Below, in pieces: positions 7,746 through 16,907 of a stretch of 64,000 nucleotides of DNA (its first letter is position 1; each line of letters starts with the position of its first letter). A program made the translations under genes and the position numbers. Where the stretch lies: assembly GCF_003012795.1 (NCBI RefSeq), contig NZ_PXYH01000013.1:35894-99893 (forward strand), written 5' to 3'. The DNA comes from Zobellella taiwanensis (lineage in GTDB: Bacteria; Pseudomonadota; Gammaproteobacteria; Enterobacterales; Aeromonadaceae). Below the pieces are notes generated by a model. The model ran no database searches, was not told the origin of the DNA, and worked only from the letters and a program-made list of their open reading frames with translations.

Positions 7746-9458
7746 TCAGGCCTCCTGGGTGACCCGGATCACCTCTTCCACATGAGTGATCCCCTGCAGG
7801 GCCTTGTGCAGGCCGTCGCCGTACATGGTCCTCATGCCATGACGGATGGCGGCGTCCTGGATTTTTCCGGCGTCGGCGTGTCCCAGCACCAGTTTGCGGA
7901 TATCGTCGTTCATGATGAGCAGCTCCTGGATCGCCAGCCGGCCGTGGTAGCCGGTGCCGGCACAGCGGGCGCAGCCCACCGGGCGGAACAGGCGGATGGG
8001 CCCGCCCGTTGCCAGCGGCGCCAGTTTCAGCTCCCGTACCAGCTCCGGCAACGGTTGGTAGCCTTCCTTGCAGTGGGGACAGAGTATCCGCACCAAACGC
8101 TGTCCGATCACCGCATTGAGGGTGGAGGTGAGCAGGTAGTCCTCCACCCCCATTTCCAGCAAGCGGGTGACGCTGCTGGCGGCGTCGTTGGTGTGCAGGG
8201 TGGACAGCACCAGGTGGCCGGTGAGGGCCGACTGCACGCAGATGCGGGCGGTTTCCAGGTCGCGCATTTCCCCCACCATGATAACGTCCGGATCCTGGCG
8301 CACGATGGAGCGCAGGGCGCTGGCGAAGCTGAGCCCGATAGACGGTTTCACCTGTATCTGGTTGACCCCCTCCAACTGGTACTCAACCGGGTCTTCCACC
8401 GTGATCAGCTTGCGCTCCGTGGTGTTGAGCTGGTTGAGGGCGGTATAGAGGGTGGTGGTCTTGCCGCTGCCGGTGGGGCCTGTGACCATCAGCATGCCAT
8501 GGGGGATCTTCAGCACCTGTTGCAGCCGGGCCTTGGTCTCCGCGGCAAAGCCCAGGGCGTCGAAGTCCAGCACCACGCTTTCCCGGTTGAGCAGCCGCAT
8601 GACCAGGCTTTCGCCGTGCATGGTGGGCACGGTGGAGACCCGGATATCCAGCTCCATGCCCTGGATTTTCAGTTCGATGCGGCCGTCCTGGGGCAGGCGG
8701 CGTTCGGCGATGTTGAGCCGGGCCATGATCTTGATACGGGAGATGATGGCCGGACTCATGTTTACGGGTGGCGCCTCGCCTTCCTGCAGTACGCCGTCAA
8801 TGCGGTAGCGGATTTTGAGCCGGTTTTCGAACGGTTCCACATGGATGTCGGAGGCGCGCAGGTCGACCGCCTTCTGGATGATCAGGTTGACCAGGCGGAT
8901 CACCGGCGCCTCGCTGGCCATATCCTTGAGCTGGGCGATGCTTTCTTCCGTTTCCTCTTCCTGCTGCACCGCCGAGAGGATGTCGCCCATCTTGCTCTGG
9001 CCCTCGCCGTAGAGCCGCTCGATGGCGGCGGCGATCTCCGAACTGACTCCCACCTGGGGGCGGACCGGCCGGCGGCACATCATGGCCATGGCGCGCAGGG
9101 CGAAGTCATCTCCCGGATCGACCATGGCCAGCACCAGGCCATCGCCGTCCTGGCGCAGGGGGACCAGGTGATGTTCCTTGAGGAAGCGGTAAGACAGGGC
9201 CTGCTCGAGGGGAGGCGCGTCGGGATACTGTTCGCTGTCGGTCAGCGGCAGGCCGTTGAGCTCGGCCAGTGTCCTGGCCAGTTCCCGCTCCGATATCATG
9301 CCCAGGTTGAGCAGCAGCAGCGCCAGCGGATCGCCGCCGGACTGGCTCCGGCGCATTCTGTCCAGGCGGGTCAGCTCCTTGTCGGTGAGCTGGCCCTGGC
9401 GGATGAGCGCCTGGCCCAGGGCCGCTTCTTCGGTTGACCAAGACTCGGTGGTATCCAT
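7746..9458 (-). CDS. gspE: Type II secretion ATPase GspE
   Basis: Cytoplasmic hexameric ATPase that powers pseudopilus assembly, about 570 residues. Visible parts: N-terminal MshEN/GspE-N domain, Walker A GPTGSGKTTTLYTAL, Asp box VEDPVEYQLEGVNQIQV, Walker B with DPDVIMVGEMRD, His box LVLSTLHTND, and a C-terminal zinc-binding CM domain with CPHC...CARC. I start it at the ATG 9458 (MDTTESW); the longer reading begins at a TTG at 9488. It is the first gene of the operon, so the promoter should lie in the AT-rich 9490-9680 region shared with gdhA. Confidence 0.97.
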   Translation of the reverse strand: MDTTESWSTEEAALGQALIRQGQLTDKELTRLDRMRRSQSGGDPLALLLLNLGMISERELARTLAELNGLPLTDSEQYPDAPPLEQALSYRFLKEHHLVPLRQDGDGLVLAMVDPGDDFALRAMAMMCRRPVRPQVGVSSEIAAAIERLYGEGQSKMGDILSAVQQEEETEESIAQLKDMASEAPVIRLVNLIIQKAVDLRASDIHVEPFENRLKIRYRIDGVLQEGEAPPVNMSPAIISRIKIMARLNIAERRLPQDGRIELKIQGMELDIRVSTVPTMHGESLVMRLLNRESVVLDFDALGFAAETKARLQQVLKIPHGMLMVTGPTGSGKTTTLYTALNQLNTTERKLITVEDPVEYQLEGVNQIQVKPSIGLSFASALRSIVRQDPDVIMVGEMRDLETARICVQSALTGHLVLSTLHTNDAASSVTRLLEMGVEDYLLTSTLNAVIGQRLVRILCPHCKEGYQPLPELVRELKLAPLATGGPIRLFRPVGCARCAGTGYHGRLAIQELLIMNDDIRKLVLGHADAGKIQDAAIRHGMRTMYGDGLHKALQGITHVEEVIRVTQEA

Positions 9459-11040
<1,582 letters not shown>

Positions 11041-11069
11041 GCGAGCCATTCGCTGCCTCACGTCTAAAG

Positions 11070-11096
11070 GCCCGGTGTTCCGGGCTTTTATTTTTT
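11070..11096 (+). terminator. Rho-independent terminator of gdhA
   Basis: Stem GCCCGG / CCGGGC (11070-11075 / 11080-11085) with loop TGTT, directly followed by a T-rich run, 30 bp after the gdhA stop. Confidence 0.85.
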
Positions 11097-11160
11097 GTGT
11101 TAGGTGCCTTTTGGGACTAAACCAGGAGCCGGCCCAAGAGCGGCCGGCAGTGCAACCACC

Positions 11161-11184
11161 AAAAGCCCGGGCAACCGGGCTTTT
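11161..11184. terminator. Bidirectional terminator hairpin
   Basis: Perfect 10-bp stem AAAAGCCCGG / CCGGGCTTTT around GCAA. With T-runs on both strands it can end both gdhA read-through and the convergent DUF4168 gene. The core stem sequence repeats that of the hairpin at 11070. Confidence 0.85.
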
Positions 11185-11224
11185 GACATAAGACGGCGGC
11201 TCAGGCCGCCGAGGCCGGGCGGGT

Positions 11225-11596
11225 TCAGCGCAGGGCCTGCAGCCGCTCCTGCAGTTCGGGGTTGGTTTGCAACTGGTTGGCGATGAGGTTGTAGTCTTCT
11301 ACCGACAGGCCAGAGTCATTCACCGCATCCACCATGTTTTCGTTGGCTTCCTGCTGGATAGCCTGAGCCTTTTGCTGGTCTTCCACCTGGCTCAGCCGGG
11401 CCATGGCGTCTTCCTGGATCTTGGCGATGTCATCGAGGGCGGCGGCGAACTTTTCGAGCTGGGCGTCATCGATGTTGGCCGCGGGCTGCTGGGCCGCCGG
11501 CGGCGGAGTCTGGGCGTCGGACTGGGCGTGAACCGGGGCCGTGGCCAGCAACAGGGCAGACAGCAGGGCGGAAGCGGTCAGGGTCTTTTTCATCAT
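11225..11596 (-). CDS. Secreted DUF4168-domain protein
   Basis: A 123-residue exported protein of unknown function. A signal peptide (MKKTLTASALLSALLLATAPVHA, cleavage after AHA/VHA near residue 25) precedes a Gln/Pro/Ala-rich spacer and the DUF4168 region (about 42-123), all helical, with the family ending SVEDYNLIANQLQTNPELQERLQALR. DUF4168 proteins are periplasmic or surface helical proteins without a proven role. Two ATGs (11596 and 11593) are tandem; either may be used. Confidence 0.85.
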   Translation of the reverse strand: MMKKTLTASALLSALLLATAPVHAQSDAQTPPPAAQQPAANIDDAQLEKFAAALDDIAKIQEDAMARLSQVEDQQKAQAIQQEANENMVDAVNDSGLSVEDYNLIANQLQTNPELQERLQALR

Positions 11597-11799
11597 GGAC
11601 TCCTTGGTTTGGGTTGTGATTACTCCCTGATTACTGCGGAGAACATGCCAACTGTGTACTGTTGAAATATAAGAACTTGATTCTCTTGATTTTTTATTTT
11701 TGTGTCACTGTTTTTGTCGTTGTCCGGCCCGGCGGGGCTGCGCCGGGTGTATCTTTTTGTCATAGTGTGTTTTATCCACTTGAGACAAAATGACTCACT

Positions 11800-13257
11800 A
11801 TGACTCTATTCGGAACCCTGGCCGGCGGCGGCATCGGACGACAACTGGTGCTCTATGTGGTGCTGCCCCTGTGGCTGATGCTGGCGCTGGGGATTGGCCT
11901 GACCTTGCATTATGTCAGCCTGGAGCAGAGCGACAGGCTGAAGGAAGACATCAAACTGATCGCCCGGGCGGTGCGCGGTCCCATCGGCGAGGCCCTGGCC
12001 AGCGGCGATGAAGGGGCGCTGGAGCGCACCCTCTCGGCGGTGTTCTCCCTCGGCCAGGTTTACGGCGCCTCGGTATTCGACGCCGACGGCAGGGTGCTGG
12101 CCTCGTCCGGCATTGCCGACCTCAGCCTGCGCGACACTCCCCTCGCTACCCGGGTGATGCTGACCGGGGAAAACCAGGAGCAATACCAGCAAACCGCCGG
12201 CAAGGATGTGTTTTCCCACTTTGTGCCGCTGACCGACGCCGGCGGGCGGATCAACGGCCTTATCCAGATCACCCGCCGGGCCAAGGACTTCGATCAATCT
12301 TTCGAATTGTTATTCAAGACCGCCTGGCTGAGCTGGCTCGGCCTGGGCGCGCTGATGATGGGGGTGGTGATCTGGGGTCACTATCGGGGCCTGGGGCGGC
12401 ATGTCAACGCCCTGGTGGCGGTAATGGACAGGGTCAGGGAAGGCGACTGGCAACGGCAGGCGGACATCGCCGGCCCTCAGGAGCTGCGCCGTATCGCCCA
12501 GGGACTGAACGACATGCTGGCGGAAATCCGCAACCACCAGGCCCAGGAGCGGGCGCTCAACCAGCGGCTGCGACATCAGCAGAAGATGGCGGCGGTGGGT
12601 ACAGTGGTGGGCGGCATTGCCCACGAGCTGGGGGCCCCGCTCAATGTTATCGACGGCCGTGCCCGGCGGCTGCAGAAGCTGACCGGCGAGCCCGAGGCCC
12701 GGCGCCAGCTGGAGGCCATTCGCGGTCAGGTGTTGCGGTTATCGCGCATCGTGCGCCAGTTGCTCGATTTCAGCCGTCCCGAGTCCCGGCAGGGCGGGCC
12801 GGTGGAGCTGAACCGGCTGCTGGAGCAAAGCTGCGCCGCGGTGCGGCACGAACAGCTGTCCGGGGCCCGGCTGAGCCTGCGGCCCGGCGCGTCGCCGCTG
12901 TGGCTGGAGCTGGACGGAGCCCGACTGGAGCTGGCCCTGGTCAATGTGCTGCGCAATGCCCTGCAGGCGGCCCGCAGCCAGGTACAGGTTGGGATACGGG
13001 AGCGGGGGGAGTGGCTTGCCATCGAGGTCGATGACGATGGTCCCGGCTTTCCCGATGAGGCCGAATGCCTGCTGGCCCCCTTTGTCACCACCAAGCCCAA
13101 GGGCGAGGGCACCGGCCTGGGGCTGGCCATAGTGCACAATATCATGGCCGAGCTGGACGGCGGTCTGGCGCTCACCACAGCCCCGGGCGGCGGCGCCCGG
13201 GTGATACTGACAGTTGCGAGGAGTTCTCATGCCCAAGGCATCCATACTGCTGATTGA
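11800..13257 (+). CDS. Membrane sensor histidine kinase
   Basis: Sensor kinase of 485 residues, partner of the regulator encoded by the overlapping next gene. Topology: TM1 about 15-38, a periplasmic sensor domain about 39-172 with no recognised fold, TM2 about 174-194, HAMP about 195-245, HisKA with phosphoacceptor His275 in GGIAHELGAPLN, then the HATPase domain with an N box (NVLRNALQAA), DDDGPGF and GEGTGLGLAIVHNI. The signal is unknown. The coupled sigma-54 regulator suggests an NtrB/NtrC-like architecture, but the kinase is membrane bound and has no PAS domain, so nitrogen control should not be assumed. Confidence 0.93.
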   Translation: MTLFGTLAGGGIGRQLVLYVVLPLWLMLALGIGLTLHYVSLEQSDRLKEDIKLIARAVRGPIGEALASGDEGALERTLSAVFSLGQVYGASVFDADGRVLASSGIADLSLRDTPLATRVMLTGENQEQYQQTAGKDVFSHFVPLTDAGGRINGLIQITRRAKDFDQSFELLFKTAWLSWLGLGALMMGVVIWGHYRGLGRHVNALVAVMDRVREGDWQRQADIAGPQELRRIAQGLNDMLAEIRNHQAQERALNQRLRHQQKMAAVGTVVGGIAHELGAPLNVIDGRARRLQKLTGEPEARRQLEAIRGQVLRLSRIVRQLLDFSRPESRQGGPVELNRLLEQSCAAVRHEQLSGARLSLRPGASPLWLELDGARLELALVNVLRNALQAARSQVQVGIRERGEWLAIEVDDDGPGFPDEAECLLAPFVTTKPKGEGTGLGLAIVHNIMAELDGGLALTTAPGGGARVILTVARSSHAQGIHTAD

Positions 13258-14590
13258 AGACGACGCCGCCCTGGCCGAGCTGCTGCTGGAGGAGCTGGAG
13301 GCGGAGTCCTATCGTGTGCGCCACGCCGGCTCGGCGGAGCAGGCCAGGGTTGAACTGGAACGGGAAGCACCGGACCTGGTGATCAGCGATGTGCGCCTGC
13401 CCGGCGCCGATGGCCTCAGCCTGTTACCCCTGGTCAAGGGGCTGGAGCCGGCCCCGGCCATGCTTATCATCACCGCCTTCGGCACCGTGTCCCAGGCGGT
13501 GGCGGCGCTCAAGGCCGGCGCCGACGATTTTCTCACCAAGCCGTTCGATATGGACCACTGCCTGCTGACCGTGGCCCGGCTGCTCGAGCACCGCGGCCTG
13601 CGTCAGCGGCTGGACCAGGTGCTCAAGGGCGAGCGCTTCCACGATATCCTCGGCCAGAGCCTGCCCATGCGCCGGCTGTTCCAGCAGATCCGCCAGGTGG
13701 CCGGCGCCGAAGGCCCGGTACTGGTGCTGGGCGAGAGCGGTACCGGCAAGGAGCTGGTGGCCCGGGCCCTGCACCGGGAAAGCGCCCGGGCCGGCGGCCC
13801 CTTCCTGGCGGTAAACTGCGCGGGTATTCCCGGCGAACTGCTGGAAAGCGAGTTCTTCGGCCATGCCAGCGGTGCCTTTACCGGCGCCAGCAAGGCACGC
13901 ACCGGCCTGCTGCGGGAAGCCGACGGCGGCACCCTGCTGCTCGATGAAATCGGCGAAATGCCGCTGGAGCTGCAGGCCAAGCTGCTCAGGGTACTGCAGG
14001 AAGGCACCCTGCGGCCGGTGGGCTCGGATCGGGAGCTGACGGTGGACGTGCGCATCATCGCCGCCACCCACCGGGATCTGGAGCAGAAGGTGGCGGAAGG
14101 CAGCTTTCGCCAGGATCTGTTCTTCCGGCTGGAGACCTTCTCCCTGCGGGTGCCGCCGCTGCGCGAGCGGGGCGAGGACATAGAGCGGCTGGCGCTGCTG
14201 TTCCTGCAACAGGGCAAGGAGCGCAGCGGCAAGGGGATACTGGGCTTTGGTCCCGACTGCCTGGAGCTGTTCTACCGCTATCCGTTTCCGGGCAATGTGC
14301 GCGAGCTGCAGAACGCGGTGGAACGGGCCCTGGTGTTCTGCGAGGATGACTGGATCCAGCCGGAGCACCTTCCGGTCCGGATGCTGAAGGCCGTGGCCGA
14401 GTCGCCGGCTCCCGCCGTGCCCGGCTGGCCGGACAGGACGAAGGCTCAGCTGCCGCCCCTGAGCGAGCTGCAGCGGGACTATGTGCGTTATGTGCTGCAA
14501 CAGACCCGGGGCAACAAGCAGCGGGCGGCCGAAATCCTGGGAGTGACTCGGCGCACCCTGTACCGCTGGCTGGAGCAGGCAGAGGGTTAA
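13229..14590 (+). CDS. Sigma-54-dependent NtrC-family response regulator
   Basis: Response regulator of about 453 residues. Receiver domain with acidic pocket E10-D11-D12 and phosphoacceptor Asp54 (VISDVRLPG). AAA+ domain with Walker A GESGTGKE (168-175) and the sigma-54-contacting GAFTGA loop (215-220). C-terminal Fis-type helix-turn-helix ([19 protein letters not shown]). The start is the ATG at 13229, behind GAGGAG with 5-nt spacing; the longer reading begins at a weak TTG at 13214. The start lies inside the kinase gene (29-bp overlap), so the two are translationally linked. Its target promoters are unknown. Confidence 0.95.
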   Translation: MPKASILLIEDDAALAELLLEELEAESYRVRHAGSAEQARVELEREAPDLVISDVRLPGADGLSLLPLVKGLEPAPAMLIITAFGTVSQAVAALKAGADDFLTKPFDMDHCLLTVARLLEHRGLRQRLDQVLKGERFHDILGQSLPMRRLFQQIRQVAGAEGPVLVLGESGTGKELVARALHRESARAGGPFLAVNCAGIPGELLESEFFGHASGAFTGASKARTGLLREADGGTLLLDEIGEMPLELQAKLLRVLQEGTLRPVGSDRELTVDVRIIAATHRDLEQKVAEGSFRQDLFFRLETFSLRVPPLRERGEDIERLALLFLQQGKERSGKGILGFGPDCLELFYRYPFPGNVRELQNAVERALVFCEDDWIQPEHLPVRMLKAVAESPAPAVPGWPDRTKAQLPPLSELQRDYVRYVLQQTRGNKQRAAEILGVTRRTLYRWLEQAEG

Positions 14591-14937
14591 CGTTCGGCAG
14601 CGATCACCGAGATTTCCACCAGCAGCTCGGGGCGGGCCATGGCGGCTTCCACGCAGGCCCGGGCCGGGGCATGGCCCTCGGGCACCCAGGCGTCCCATAC
14701 CGCGTTCATGGCGGCAAAATCGGCCATGGTGTTCAGGTAGATGGTGGCGGAGAGGATATGCTCCCGGCTGGATCCGGCCTCCTGCAGCAGGGTGTCCACC
14801 TTGTCCAGCATGGTACGGGTCTGTTCGGTGATATCCTGAGTGGCATCCTGGCACACCTGACCGCACAGGTAGATGGTGCCGTTGTGCTTGACGATGCGGC
14901 TCATGCGCTGGCCGGTTTGCTGGCGTTCGATAGACAT
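14587..14937 (-). CDS. RidA/YjgF-family enamine/imine deaminase-like protein
   Basis: Small trimeric-type protein, 116 residues, full length for RidA. The family signature near the C terminus is present ([23 protein letters not shown], including the Arg that binds the substrate carboxylate, and the Glu near the end). RidA proteins hydrolyse reactive enamine/imine intermediates made by PLP enzymes. This one resembles the RutC/YjgH-like subfamily more than housekeeping RidA, so its substrate is open. It converges on the response regulator gene, overlapping by 4 bp at the stops. Confidence 0.88.
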   Translation of the reverse strand: MSIERQQTGQRMSRIVKHNGTIYLCGQVCQDATQDITEQTRTMLDKVDTLLQEAGSSREHILSATIYLNTMADFAAMNAVWDAWVPEGHAPARACVEAAMARPELLVEISVIAAER

Positions 14938-15034
14938 TTGTACTTCCTTTATGGCTTTTGTTTAGAACTAAAAGCCAGACCTTACCGCTTGTTTCTGGTT
15001 TGTAAACTTCATCCTTCGAAAAAGGTAAAACAAT

Positions 15035-16834
15035 ATGGCGTCGATCACGGGAATTCATTGCTACCCACTCAAGTCTGCCAGTGGCCTGGGCCTGACGTCG
15101 GCACTGGTCACCCGAGAGGGGCTGGCGGGAGATCGCCGCTATATGCTGGCCAAACCGGACGGCACCTTCGTCACCGCCCGCACCCATCCCCGGCTGCAAG
15201 GGGTCGGGGTGACGCCGGTGGCCGGCGGCCTGGAGCTGAAGTATGGCGACCAGTCGCTGTCGGTGCGCCACCAGCAGTTCCGGTTGCAGCCGGTCGCCAC
15301 CGGCGTCTGGGGCGACAGCTTCACCGCCTGGAGTACCCACGCCGATTACGATGCCTGGCTCAGCGCCATCCTAGAAGAGCCGGTGCAACTGCTGTGGCTG
15401 GGCCAGTATTCCAACCGCTACCGGGAAAAGCTGGGCAGCGGTGTCAGCTTTGCCGACGGCTATCCCCTGCTGCTGATCTCGGAAGGGTCGCTGGCCGATC
15501 TCAACCTGCGTGCCGATGCCCGGCTGGAGATGTCCCAGTTCCGCACCAACCTGGTGGTGCGGGGCGGGCGTCCCTTCGAGGAGGACGGCTGGCGCCGCAT
15601 CCGGGTCGGCGAGGTGGAGTTCCTGGTGGCCAAGCCCTGCAGCCGCTGTATCATGACCACCATAGAGCCCGGCTCCGAGCGCTTCAACGCCATGAAGGAG
15701 CCGCTCGCCACCCTGACCCGTTACCGCCGGGGGGAAGACGGCGAGGTCTATTTCGGCCAGAACCTGGTGCCGCTGAACGAGGGCGAAATCCGTCTGGGCG
15801 ACCGGGTGGAGGTGCTGGAATACGCCAGTGCACCCATCTACCCGGACGCGGCGCCCAGACGCCGGCAATTGGTGTGCGTGGAGCGCGAGCCCCTGGCTCG
15901 GGACATGGACACTTACTGGCTGGAGGCCATGGACGGCAAGCCCCTGGCCGACTACCGGCCCGGCCAGCACCTGCCGGTGGCGCTGGACATCGATGGCCGC
16001 CGCCACCTGCGTCATTATACCCTGAGCTCCAGCCCGACCCGGCCCGGGCGCTACGGCATCAGCGTCAAGCGCCAGCCTGATGGCGTGGTATCCAACTGGC
16101 TGGCCGAGGCGCTGCAGCCCGGCCATGCCCTGCTGGCCCATGCTCCGGCGGGGGAGTTTTACCTCAGGCCCGCCGGCCGCTATTTGCTGTTGTCGGCGGG
16201 CTCGGGGGTAACGCCCATGTTGTCCATGGTGCGGGCCATGGCGGATCTGGAGCAACTGGAGGATGTGGACTTCCTGCATGTGTGCCGTGCCGAAGCGGAC
16301 CTTCCCGCCGCCGCCGAACTGAAGGCGCTGGTTGGGCGTCATCCGGGACTGCGTTTACGGTTTTTGCTGACCCGTCCACGCCGGGGCCAGGGGGAACGGC
16401 TGGAGCTGTCCCATCTGGCTACTATCGACCGCTTGCCGGAACGCCATGTCTACCTGTGCGGCCCGGCGGGCTTTATGCTCCAGGCCAGGGCCTGGCTGCT
16501 GGCCCTGGGAGTGCCGGCGGGACGCATCCACCAAGAGAGTTTCGGCGGCACTGTCGCCGCCGATGTTGCACGTGAAACAAAAGCGGTGCGGGTGCGCATC
16601 GGCAGGCGGGAGTTCACTGGCAACAACCAGCAGGATCTGCTGACCCAGGCCGAGGGCCAGGGCCTGCAGTTGCCCTGGTCCTGCCGTGCCGGCATCTGCG
16701 GCAGCTGCAAGCAGAACCTTAAATCCGGCGAGGTGGCGCAGCCCGAGGCCCCGGCCCTGTCTGCGGCGGAGCGGGAAGCGGGCGTCGTCCTGACCTGCTG
16801 CTGCGTGCCCCTGTCCGATATTGAACTGGAGTAA
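15035..16834 (+). CDS. MOSC - ferredoxin reductase - 2Fe-2S fusion protein (YcbX-like)
   Basis: A 599-residue redox fusion. Residues about 1-270 are a MOSC N-terminal barrel plus MOSC domain with the cofactor-site cysteine in AKPCSRCIMTT. About 275-500 form an FAD- and NAD(P)H-binding reductase (HYTLSSSP for FAD, LSAGSGVTPMLSM for nucleotide, YLCGPAGFM). About 515-599 are a plant-type 2Fe-2S ferredoxin with C-x4-C-x2-C (SCRAGICGSCK) and a later CCC. E. coli YcbX has MOSC plus ferredoxin only (about 370 residues) and reduces N-hydroxylated compounds with a separate reductase. Here the reductase is built in. The physiological substrate is unknown. A parS-like site lies in the linker before the ferredoxin domain. 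Confidence 0.88.
   Translation: MASITGIHCYPLKSASGLGLTSALVTREGLAGDRRYMLAKPDGTFVTARTHPRLQGVGVTPVAGGLELKYGDQSLSVRHQQFRLQPVATGVWGDSFTAWSTHADYDAWLSAILEEPVQLLWLGQYSNRYREKLGSGVSFADGYPLLLISEGSLADLNLRADARLEMSQFRTNLVVRGGRPFEEDGWRRIRVGEVEFLVAKPCSRCIMTTIEPGSERFNAMKEPLATLTRYRRGEDGEVYFGQNLVPLNEGEIRLGDRVEVLEYASAPIYPDAAPRRRQLVCVEREPLARDMDTYWLEAMDGKPLADYRPGQHLPVALDIDGRRHLRHYTLSSSPTRPGRYGISVKRQPDGVVSNWLAEALQPGHALLAHAPAGEFYLRPAGRYLLLSAGSGVTPMLSMVRAMADLEQLEDVDFLHVCRAEADLPAAAELKALVGRHPGLRLRFLLTRPRRGQGERLELSHLATIDRLPERHVYLCGPAGFMLQARAWLLALGVPAGRIHQESFGGTVAADVARETKAVRVRIGRREFTGNNQQDLLTQAEGQGLQLPWSCRAGICGSCKQNLKSGEVAQPEAPALSAAEREAGVVLTCCCVPLSDIELE
16564..16579. other. parS-like centromere site, one mismatch
   Basis: TGTTGCACGTGAAACA, which fits the degenerate ParB site TGTTNCACGTGAAACA (position 5 is G instead of T). 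It is inside the MOSC fusion gene, in the inter-domain linker. Two perfect copies at 46184 and 51171 support it, but this copy could be chance. Confidence 0.6.
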
Positions 16835-16841
16835 CCAACTA

Positions 16842-16896
16842 AAAAGGGGTCGGAGTCATTTTTGCACATTGCAAATAAATGACTCCGACCCCTTTT
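16842..16896. repeat. Long palindromic intergenic element (REP-like hairpin)
   Basis: Perfect 20-nt arms AAAAGGGGTCGGAGTCATTT (16842-16861) and its complement (16877-16896). The loop is itself palindromic (TTTGCA-CAT-TGCAAA). It lies between the convergent MOSC-fusion and dld genes, where it can act as a bidirectional terminator. The arm sequence resembles interspersed palindromes common in gammaproteobacteria and sometimes linked to Y1/RAYT transposases (from memory). No second copy was seen in this window. Confidence 0.75.
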
Positions 16897-16907
16897 CCAG
16901 CTCCCGT

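Noticed and set aside
7413..9437. 674-residue open frame antisense to gspE/gspF
   Set aside because: Shadow of gspE, whose Walker motifs are unmistakable. Long antisense frames are expected at this GC content.
13424..15340. 638-residue minus-strand frame across the response regulator and RidA genes
   Set aside because: Its product is antisense to NtrC-family motifs. Only the 14587-14937 part in another frame (RidA) is coding.
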